The notes beneath the pieces were generated by a model that did no database searches, was not told the DNA's origin, and worked only from the letters and a program-made list of their open reading frames with translations. Source: an uncultured Lachnospiraceae bacterium (GTDB lineage: Bacteria > Bacillota > Clostridia > Lachnospirales > Lachnospiraceae). From it: DNA of 31,638 nucleotides. The translations under genes and the position numbers were made by a program. The stretch spans positions 1 to 31,638 of the forward strand of contig CAJTUC010000040.1 in NCBI GenBank assembly GCA_910579395.1. Direction: 5' to 3'. Below are positions 14,341 through 20,166 of this stretch, piece by piece; within the stretch, counting starts at the first letter, position 1; every line of letters begins with the position of its first letter.

Positions 14341-16292
14341 TCAATTATCGTTCCATCTCTATACGCCCTCAGCAGTTCTTCCAGTTGATGAATGCTTTCC
14401 CGCAGTTCCGCACCGATATCCGTATCGGCAATTTTCTGACGTCTTGTGCTCGTCTCCAGGATGATCGTATCCGAAATAATATCCGACTCATTGATAATTG
14501 CCGATTCCGTTGACTCAAAGAGTTCATGCGCAACCAAAAGCATCCCGTGTGAGTTCGCCACCAGCGTATAGCCCGCAATGCCCGTCTTATCCTGATATGC
14601 CTTGGAAAAACCGCCGTCGATAATGAGCAGCTTGCCGCCGCATTTGACCGGAGATTCTCCTTTTTTCAGTTCTACCGGTACATGACCGTTGACAATATGG
14701 GATTTCACGGTATCCAGTCCAAATTCCACCAGGATCTTATTAATGATATCTTCCCTGTCCATCAGCCTGTAATAACTGTTCTTCGTCTCCTTATGCGTCT
14801 CCTTTTCTTCTACGAAATACCGTTCAAAAGTCGCCATCTTATCTTTTCCGAATACCGGAGAATTGGGACCGGCCCAGATATACCAGAGGATATCCTGTCC
14901 TTTCAGTCGCTCCTGCAGATCGTCATGCGAATAGTATCCCTTCCTTGCATAATACTCCAGAGCGTCATACAGTTCTTTTCCGCTGTACTCTCCTCCGTAG
15001 ACATTGACTTTCTTAAAATTCCCTTCTTCGTCCATCGGCATACAGCCATGATAAAGCAGATTGGAATTGTATACTTTGTAAAGACTTCCTTTTGCAAAAA
15101 GAAATTTAACATGCTTCTGCAGCTTCTCGCATTTAACAAAAGCCTGACGCAGACGCTCCATGACCTGCTCTTCTTCCGCCGTCAGTTCATAAGGACGCTC
15201 CTTTCTCACGGTCGGGAAATCCACATCCTTCATGTGATATTCCTGCCCGTCGATCATGATCGTCTTTTTCTCATAATCGATATGATTCAAAAGCAGCCTG
15301 CCGTCCATGCCAAATTCCGGCCGGCGCATGATCAGCTGTCCCTCCAGCTTGAACTGAAGGATGGCGATTGCCTTGTGCATCTTCATATCCAGACTCAGAT
15401 CTTTTGTATCATACTGGGTATTATATTTGATTGCAAAAACCTCACAATCCGTATCCTTATAGACTTCCATCGCAAACGTGGCAAGCGGAATCAGATTGAT
15501 GCCGTAGCCCTCTTCCAATGTATCAAGATTTCCATACCGCGCCGCCACCCTGATGACATTGGCAATGCAGGCAAGATGCCCGCTCGCCGCCCCCATCCAT
15601 ACGACATCGTGGTTGCCCCACTGCACATCGACAGAATGGTAATGCTGCAGCGTATCCATAATGACATGAGGCCCCGGCCCTCTGTCATAAATATCCCCGA
15701 CGATATGCAGATGGTCGATGACCAGATTCTGTATCAGATTGCAGAGTGCCGTAATAAATTCCGGCGCCCTGCCGATTCGGATGATCGTATGGATGATTTC
15801 ATTATAATAAGCTTCTTTATCCTGAATTTCCGCCTTTTCCGTGATCAACTCTTCGATGATATAGGCAAAATCCGCGGGCAGCGCTTTTCTGACCTTGGAA
15901 CGGGTATATTTGGAAGAAACCCTTTTCGTAATCTGGACAAGGCGGTGCAGCGTAATCTTGTACCAGTCCTCAATACTGCTCTCGTCCTCTTCCCGCAGGA
16001 CGATATCCAGTTTTTCCTCCGGATAGTAGATCAACGTCGCAAGTCCCTTTTTATCTTTGTTGCTAAGGGTATTCCCGAACTCTTCGTCAATCTTCCGGCG
16101 CACGGAACCGGAGCCGTTCTTCAGCACATGATTGAACTGTTCATATTCTCCGTGGATATCCGTAATAAAGTGTTCCGTTCCTTTTGGCAGGCTCAGAATC
16201 GCCTGTAAATTGATAATCTCCGTCGAAGCCGCCGCAACCGTCGGATACTGCTTCGCCAGACTTTTCAAATATCTCTGTTCTAATTCGTCCAT
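14331..16292 (-). CDS. fbp: Class III fructose-1,6-bisphosphatase
   Basis: Hydrolyses fructose 1,6-bisphosphate to fructose 6-phosphate in gluconeogenesis. At 653 residues it has the size of the Firmicute class III enzyme, unrelated to the short classes I and II. Metallophosphoesterase-type metal motifs are visible: FITDIHGEYEQF (42-53), GDIYDRG (199-205) and GNHD (226-229), with IVNGHVPVELKKGESP further on. AAGGAAGG lies just before the ATG. The last codons and TGA run into the repeat-derived terminator. The leader carries repeat copy B, whose far end touches the dapB stop codon. A long open frame on the opposite strand is a codon-bias shadow. Confidence 0.97.
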   Translation of the reverse strand: MDELEQRYLKSLAKQYPTVAAASTEIINLQAILSLPKGTEHFITDIHGEYEQFNHVLKNGSGSVRRKIDEEFGNTLSNKDKKGLATLIYYPEEKLDIVLREEDESSIEDWYKITLHRLVQITKRVSSKYTRSKVRKALPADFAYIIEELITEKAEIQDKEAYYNEIIHTIIRIGRAPEFITALCNLIQNLVIDHLHIVGDIYDRGPGPHVIMDTLQHYHSVDVQWGNHDVVWMGAASGHLACIANVIRVAARYGNLDTLEEGYGINLIPLATFAMEVYKDTDCEVFAIKYNTQYDTKDLSLDMKMHKAIAILQFKLEGQLIMRRPEFGMDGRLLLNHIDYEKKTIMIDGQEYHMKDVDFPTVRKERPYELTAEEEQVMERLRQAFVKCEKLQKHVKFLFAKGSLYKVYNSNLLYHGCMPMDEEGNFKKVNVYGGEYSGKELYDALEYYARKGYYSHDDLQERLKGQDILWYIWAGPNSPVFGKDKMATFERYFVEEKETHKETKNSYYRLMDREDIINKILVEFGLDTVKSHIVNGHVPVELKKGESPVKCGGKLLIIDGGFSKAYQDKTGIAGYTLVANSHGMLLVAHELFESTESAIINESDIISDTIILETSTRRQKIADTDIGAELRESIHQLEELLRAYRDGTIIEKM

Positions 16293-16333
16293 TTGCTGCC
16301 TTCCTTATCCATACTTATCCCCATCTATCCCCA

Positions 16334-16417
16334 GGCTAAAAAAGATTTGCTCCGCAAATCGTAGAACTTCTTGGCTTTTCACCCCCTGGTAAAATGCCTT
16401 TAGAAGTTCTTTTTACC
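16334..16417 (-). repeat. Structured three-way-junction repeat, copy B (fbp leader)
   Basis: Closing stem GGCTAAAAAAG (16334-16344) with CTTTTTACC (16409-16417), short hairpin GATTTGC-TCC-GCAAATC (16344-16360), linker GTAG, then AGAACTTCT (16363-16371) with AGAAGTTCT (16402-16410) enclosing GGC-TTTT-ACC paired with GGT-AAAA-GCC. It lies in the 125-nt gap between fbp and dapB and reads, toward fbp, in the same order as copies A and C. A further AGAACTTCT at 16436-16444 falls within the end of dapB. Confidence 0.75.
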
Positions 16418-17209
16418 CTATGATGAGACGTCTTTAGAACTTCTTTTCGTGTCTACCACGTCGCTCATATCATACATTCCCGCCGGCTTCCCGGCAAGAA
16501 ACTTGGCCGCCTGTATCGCACCTTTTCCAAAAACAGTCTTGGAATATGCTCTATGTGAAAAAGTGATCACTTCATCTGCTCCGGCAAAGATCACGTCGTG
16601 GTCGCCCACAATCGTGCCGCCTCTGACTGCACTGATGCCGATTTCCTTCCGGCTTCGTTTCTCGCGCTTCGTGCTTCTGTCATAGATATAATCGCAGCCG
16701 TCATCCAGTTCGTCTTTCATGACATCCGCCAGCGCCAGCGCCGTACCGCTCGGCGCATCGATTTTCTGGTTATGGTGCTTTTCCACGATTTCAATATCGA
16801 AACCGGCGCCATCAAGGACCGGCGTCGCTTCTTTTAACAGCTTCATCAGCAGATTGATGCCAAGAGACATATTTGCTGATTTTAAAATGGCCGTTTTGCC
16901 GGAAGCTTCTTTTATTTTGCCAAGCTGTGCCTCGGAAAGCCCTGTCGTGCACAGAACACAGGGCAGCTTTTTCTCCATACAGTAATCGAGCAGCTTATCC
17001 ACCGCCGCCGCCGTGCTGAAGTCAATGAGCGCATCTGCTTCAATATCGCATTGTCCGATCTCCGTAAAAACAGGATACGCATTTCTTCCATCGTCAAATG
17101 CATCAATTCCGGCAACAATCTCTATTTCCTCATCGGCTGCGATCAGCCCGCTGATGGTCTGCCCCATTTTTCCGTTACAGCCGTGCATGATGACTTTTAG
17201 TTTCTCCAT
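16418..17209 (-). CDS. dapB: 4-hydroxy-tetrahydrodipicolinate reductase
   Basis: Second step of the branch to diaminopimelate and lysine: NAD(P)H-dependent reduction of the DapA product. From ATG 17209 it has 263 residues with the nucleotide-binding GCNGKMG (about 10-16) and the active-site EKHHNQKIDAPSGTA (about 143-157), both complete. The ATG at 17221 is only one base after AGGAG, so 17209 is preferred, though its spacing is long (13). DapB proteins usually finish shortly after the motif MYDMSDV; here about a dozen extra residues (DTKRSSKDVSS) follow, and their codons contain the AGAACTTCT unit of the neighbouring repeat. It lies 21 nt after dapA. Confidence 0.96.
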   Translation of the reverse strand: MEKLKVIMHGCNGKMGQTISGLIAADEEIEIVAGIDAFDDGRNAYPVFTEIGQCDIEADALIDFSTAAAVDKLLDYCMEKKLPCVLCTTGLSEAQLGKIKEASGKTAILKSANMSLGINLLMKLLKEATPVLDGAGFDIEIVEKHHNQKIDAPSGTALALADVMKDELDDGCDYIYDRSTKREKRSRKEIGISAVRGGTIVGDHDVIFAGADEVITFSHRAYSKTVFGKGAIQAAKFLAGKPAGMYDMSDVVDTKRSSKDVSS

Positions 17210-17230
17210 CTTTATAACCATGCTCCTTTC

Positions 17231-18127
17231 TCAGTCTGCGACCGTCAAAATACCGTAATTTTTCATTGCGGTACGCAGTTTTTCCAAGTTCGCCTCTTCC
17301 ATTTCACAGAGCGGCCGTCTCAGCGTACCCGTATCTTTTCCCATCAGCTTCAAAGCCGTCTTGACAGGAATCGGGTTCACTTCGCAAAACAGCGCATCAC
17401 ACAGTTCGATTGCACGCAGCTGCTCTTTACAGCTTCCTTCCACATCCCCTTCAAAAAATTTCGCACAGATATCATGGGTCTGTTTCGGCGCCACATTGGA
17501 AAGAACGGAGATAACGCCTTTTCCGCCAAGGGCAAGAATCGGCACGATATGGTCGTCATTGCCTGAATAAATATCGATTTTTCCCTGAGCCAGAGAAGCC
17601 AATTTGGTTATCTGGACAATATTGCCGCTCGCTTCCTTGACACCCACGATATTATGTACTTCACTGCAAAGCTTTACGACCGTCTGCGGCAAGATGTTGC
17701 ATCCCGTCCTGCTCGGTACATTGTATAGAATAATGGGAAGCTTCACGGAATCGGCAATTTTTTTATAATGCTCAAACAAACCTTTCTGCGTCGTTTTATT
17801 ATAGTAAGGACTCACTAACAAAAGACCATCTACACCGTATTTCTCAGCCTCTGTAGAAAGATAGACTGCAGTTTCCGTGCAGTTGGAACCGGTCCCTGCG
17901 ATAACGGGAACCCTTCCTTTCACAGTTTCAGCGCAGAATTTAATTACCTCGAGATGCTCTTCATGGGTAAGCGTGGAAGATTCTCCTGTCGTTCCGCACA
18001 CGATGATCGCATCCGTTCCGTTCTCAATCTGGAATTCCACAAGTTCCGCAAACTTCTCAAAATTTACACTGCCGTCCTCATGAAACGGCGTTACGATTGC
18101 TACTCCTGCTCCTTTAAAAATAGCCAT
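17231..18127 (-). CDS. dapA: 4-hydroxy-tetrahydrodipicolinate synthase
   Basis: Condenses pyruvate with aspartate semialdehyde, the first committed step to diaminopimelate and lysine. A 298-residue TIM barrel with GTTGES (45-50), Tyr135 in YNVPSRTG (135-142) and Schiff-base Lys164 in VGVKEASG; all key residues are present. AGGAGG precedes the ATG. Since diaminopimelate or lysine cross-links peptidoglycan, the dapA-dapB pair also feeds the wall synthesis served by the PBP at 24413. The 250-nt leader carries a 40-codon ORF and a hairpin, so attenuation is possible. Confidence 0.97.
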   Translation of the reverse strand: MAIFKGAGVAIVTPFHEDGSVNFEKFAELVEFQIENGTDAIIVCGTTGESSTLTHEEHLEVIKFCAETVKGRVPVIAGTGSNCTETAVYLSTEAEKYGVDGLLLVSPYYNKTTQKGLFEHYKKIADSVKLPIILYNVPSRTGCNILPQTVVKLCSEVHNIVGVKEASGNIVQITKLASLAQGKIDIYSGNDDHIVPILALGGKGVISVLSNVAPKQTHDICAKFFEGDVEGSCKEQLRAIELCDALFCEVNPIPVKTALKLMGKDTGTLRRPLCEMEEANLEKLRTAMKNYGILTVAD

Positions 18128-18145
18128 ACCTTTTTCCTCCTAAAC

Positions 18146-18172
18146 GAAAAGCTGACTCAAATGAGCCAGCTT
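18146..18172 (-). promoter_or_regulatory. Hairpin between the upstream small ORF and dapA
   Basis: On the minus strand AAGCTGGCTCA and TGAGTCAGCTT pair (one mismatch or wobble) with a two-base TT loop and are followed by TTCGTTT. It begins at the stop codon of the 40-codon ORF and ends about 15 nt before the dapA ribosome site. It could act as an attenuator or as a translational control stem. On the plus strand the same stem is followed by TATTTTTC, but no plus-strand gene ends here. Confidence 0.55.
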
Positions 18173-18294
18173 TATTTTTCTAAATATTTGTTTTCTAAAT
18201 ATTCGGATAGCGCCCCATCTGATTCGATGACAGTCATACAGCTCTTAACTGTATGCCCAAGAAAAAACAAGCAGGTCATTCTTTCTTTCGGCAT
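18172..18294 (-). CDS. Possible 40-residue small protein or leader peptide upstream of dapA
   Basis: ATG at 18294 with AAAGGG four bases upstream, TAA at 18172-18174. The peptide begins MPKERMTCLFFLGHTVKS and ends SEYLENKYLEK, with two Cys and five Lys but no run of lysine codons. It lies completely within the transcript expected from the promoter at 18388-18416, just before a hairpin and dapA. It may be a true small protein, a leader peptide, or chance. I recognise no family. A longer overlapping frame (18276-18461) is less likely because the promoter lies inside it. Confidence 0.45.
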   Translation of the reverse strand: MPKERMTCLFFLGHTVKSCMTVIESDGALSEYLENKYLEK

Positions 18295-18387
18295 TTTTCC
18301 CTTTCAAAATGTTTCCTCTGCGCCTGCCGCATCCACACATTACTCATAAAAAATGCAACCTCTATCAACTTATGTATTGTTGAAACC

Positions 18388-18416
18388 ATCATATCATTGA
18401 AGCCATCTTCTGTCAA
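18388..18416 (-). promoter_or_regulatory. Near-consensus sigma-A promoter of the dapA-dapB transcript
   Basis: TTGACA (18411-18416) and TATGAT (18388-18393), exactly 17 nt apart on the minus strand. Transcription should start near 18381 and leave a leader of about 250 nt before dapA. Confidence 0.85.
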
Positions 18417-18480
18417 GGTACCGCATACCATATTTCTGCCATATTTCCGTCTCATTTCCATGCTGCTTATCTTTTCAGGA

Positions 18481-18969
18481 TCAGCTGTTCACCGTCTCAA
18501 TCTTCGTCACCTCATCCGCCAGTGAATATGCAGCATCCTTTGAAGTAGCACCTGTCATGATAATGTCCATATTCTCAGGTTTACATAACAGCAGATTTTT
18601 CAACTCTTCCACTGAAATGATTTCAATATCCAGCAGTTCCAACACTTCATCCAAAATCAAGAGACTGCATTCGTCCGTGTTCATGACCTTTTTGGCAAAA
18701 TTCAGTCCGTTCTTAATATTATAGATTTCCTCCGCTTTCCTCTCATCGGAAAGACTGCGGAAATTTTCATCCGACTTCTCAAAACGGAATATTTTGATTT
18801 CCGGTTCCAGACGCTTCACATACTCGGAATTCGACAGCCCTCTTCCTTTCAGAAAACGGATAATAACGACATCTTCCCCCCTGCACGCCGTCTGCAGTGC
18901 CCTGCCGTACGCCGCCGGAGACTTTCCATGCCCTTCACCACTATAGATATAGATCATTCCTTTTTTCAT
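18481..18969 (-). CDS. CobO/BtuR-like P-loop protein (cob(I)yrinic acid adenosyltransferase family)
   Basis: 162 residues from the ATG at 18969 (AGGTG just upstream). The opening KGMIYIYSGEGHGKSPAAYGRA matches the CobO/CobA adenosyltransferase start, and LLILDEVLELLD matches its Walker-B region. Family members transfer adenosyl from ATP to the corrinoid cobalt. The P-loop here is GEGHGKS followed by Pro, where classical enzymes read GNGKGKTT. The family's C-terminal part is also short. So it may be a divergent enzyme or a relative with another task. No cobalamin genes and no cobalamin riboswitch are near. Confidence 0.75.
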   Translation of the reverse strand: MKKGMIYIYSGEGHGKSPAAYGRALQTACRGEDVVIIRFLKGRGLSNSEYVKRLEPEIKIFRFEKSDENFRSLSDERKAEEIYNIKNGLNFAKKVMNTDECSLLILDEVLELLDIEIISVEELKNLLLCKPENMDIIMTGATSKDAAYSLADEVTKIETVNS

Positions 18970-18988
18970 ATTGCACCTCAAACATAAC

Positions 18989-19009
18989 AGCATCATAAAA
19001 CCTGATGCT
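18989..19009. repeat. Short hairpin just after the CobO-like promoter
   Basis: AGCATCA/TGATGCT with a seven-base loop begins about two bases downstream of the -10 element and lies over the likely transcription start. It could be a leader stem, an operator, or a weak terminator of the ssb-like gene. Confidence 0.4.
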
Positions 19010-19010
19010 T

Positions 19011-19039
19011 ATCATAGCACAATTATGACAGAAACGCAA
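19011..19039 (-). promoter_or_regulatory. Candidate sigma-A promoter of the CobO-like gene
   Basis: TTGCGT (19034-19039) and TATGAT (19011-19016), 17 nt apart on the minus strand. Confidence 0.6.
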
Positions 19040-19082
19040 CGTCTTATACTTCTTTCACTGTTCTGCTTCTTTCACTGCTTTT

Positions 19083-19718
19083 TCATCCCTCTTCCTCTAC
19101 GATTTCCAGCTTGCTGACCGAAACTTCATAAGCGGTCCGTCTCTCCAGCTGGTCTTCCGAAATTTTCTTCATATATTCCCTGCTCTGAATCCTGCCCCAG
19201 ACAGCGCACCGGCTGCCCACCTCAAAAGTACTGGCAAACCGCGCATTTCTCCCCCAGCAGATACAGGGTATGTAATCCGATTTCCCATAAGGTCTGTTGA
19301 CCGCCAGCAATAAATCCGCAATCTCCCTTCCAAGCGGTGTTTTACGGTAAATCGGCGCTTTGCATATATATCCGTCCAAAAAAATCTGATTTGTTTTCGC
19401 ACTCTCTTCTATATCATCCACGAATTCAATTTCCCTTGCAAATACGGAAAGCACTAACTTATTTTTCTTTTCCTCATGCCTGTTATAAGAGCGGAACTGT
19501 CCTGTAATGCTGATCTTCATGCCCTTATAATCATCACTTACATCCAGCAGTCTTTCCGATACCATAACGGGAATGATATCCGTAGAATCGCTCAATCGGT
19601 CCACACTGATATCCACCATATAGAATCCTTCTCCGAAAATTTCGTGACTGAACTGGAAATCCCCTACGATTTCCCCCATGATCGTCACCTGGTTGTTTTC
19701 AATTACCTTATCTGTCAT
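19083..19718 (-). CDS. Single-stranded DNA-binding protein-like, two OB folds
   Basis: 211 residues holding two tandem OB-fold units. The second (about 108-205) is clearly Ssb-like: IFLDGYICKAPIYRKTPLG, then ADLLLAVNRPYGKSDYIPC, CICWGRNARFA, VGSRCAVWGRIQSREY and a final strand EVSVSKLEIVEE. The first (about 8-98; VTIMGEIVGDFQFSHE, VMVSERLL, GMKISITGQFRSYN) looks like a more distant copy. Ordinary bacterial Ssb has one OB fold and ends in an acidic DDDIPF-like tip that recruits partners; here there is no long tail, only VEEEG. So it is probably an accessory Ssb and not the replication-fork Ssb. A TATAAT (19784-19789) may be its -10. Repeat copy D lies upstream. Confidence 0.8.
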   Translation of the reverse strand: MTDKVIENNQVTIMGEIVGDFQFSHEIFGEGFYMVDISVDRLSDSTDIIPVMVSERLLDVSDDYKGMKISITGQFRSYNRHEEKKNKLVLSVFAREIEFVDDIEESAKTNQIFLDGYICKAPIYRKTPLGREIADLLLAVNRPYGKSDYIPCICWGRNARFASTFEVGSRCAVWGRIQSREYMKKISEDQLERRTAYEVSVSKLEIVEEEG

Positions 19719-19814
19719 GTTTTGTTCTCCCTTCTTTGTTAAAGAATCTTACTCTTTAAGAATTTTTCCAGTATTGTATTACCATTATATTGCATGAATT
19801 CCTAAAATAGACCT

Positions 19815-20040
19815 GTCAGGGGTCGCGCAGCGTTGTACTTCAGCGGCGGGCAGGGACAGCGTGTGTACAGTTCCCGGCGGAGACACGCTTCCGCTCCGCG
19901 AAAAATCGTAGCGGTACTAAGTTCAAAAGCCGCAAAGCGACTTTTTCACCAAGTACCGACGTTTTTCAAGGGTCTCCGCCGGGAACTGTACACACGCTGT
20001 CCCTGCCCGCCGCTGAAGTACAACGCTTTCGAGTCCTGAC
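19815..20040 (-). repeat. Long inverted repeat enclosing repeat core, copy D (ssb/typA gap)
   Basis: Arms 19829-19884 and 19972-20027 are perfect reverse complements over 56 bp. The symmetry continues with mismatches out to GTCAGG (19815-19820) and CCTGAC (20035-20040). The GC-rich arms enclose an 87-nt core (19885-19971) with the same landmarks as the other copies: GCTCCGC, then TCGTAG, then CGGTACT (19911-19917) paired with AGTACCG (19952-19958) around a smaller AAAAG.CGC/GCG.CTTTT stem. Sense matches the other copies if it belongs to ssb on the minus strand. No ORF of note lies inside. The rest of the 448-nt gap holds the typA promoter and hairpins. Confidence 0.9.
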
Positions 20041-20069
20041 TTGCAAGATTTCCGATGTAGTGCTATACT
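20041..20069 (+). promoter_or_regulatory. Sigma-A promoter of typA
   Basis: TTGCAA (20041-20046) and TATACT (20064-20069), 17 nt apart, starting directly at the outer edge of the inverted repeat. Confidence 0.65.
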
Positions 20070-20070
20070 A

Positions 20071-20125
20071 GGTTGAAAATCTTCGATTTTCAACCACGAG
20101 TTTGTACAATTCTGTACAAACTCGT
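20071..20125 (+). promoter_or_regulatory. Tandem hairpins before typA
   Basis: GGTTGAAAATC/GATTTTCAACC (20071-20095) and ACGAGTTTGTACA/TGTACAAACTCGT (20096-20125) are perfect 11-bp and 13-bp stems. The same pair in the same order lies before rlmD. The first starts two bases after the -10, so transcription may begin within its left arm; it could thus be a DNA operator and not an RNA stem. Confidence 0.65.
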
Positions 20126-20166
20126 ATGCTGTGAAAAACGTATAGAAAGGATGTTATCATAATAGA

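Noticed and set aside
13585..14344. Long Val/Ser/Pro- or Cys-rich frames antisense to the lipoprotein gene
   Set aside because: They mirror the low-complexity codons (GGT, AAC, ACA) of the lipoprotein, which has a signal peptide, lipobox and ribosome site.
14682..16208. A 508-codon open frame on the plus strand over fbp
   Set aside because: It is completely antisense to a certain gene with all family motifs and has no domain or ribosome site of its own; codon bias of fbp explains it.
18128..18390. Lysine riboswitch before dapA
   Set aside because: I could not find the conserved five-helix junction sequence, and most of the leader is occupied by the small ORF.
18276..18461. A 61-codon frame upstream of dapA on the minus strand
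   Set aside because: The near-consensus dapA promoter (18388-18416) lies inside it, no good ribosome site precedes it, and it overlaps the better-placed 40-codon ORF.
18970..19082. Cobalamin riboswitch before the CobO-like gene
   Set aside because: The space is too short and no B12-box-like sequence is visible.
19815..20040. Retron msr-msd RNA or integron attC site
   Set aside because: A long stem would fit, but no reverse transcriptase or integron integrase is nearby and the core resembles the other leader repeats in the window.
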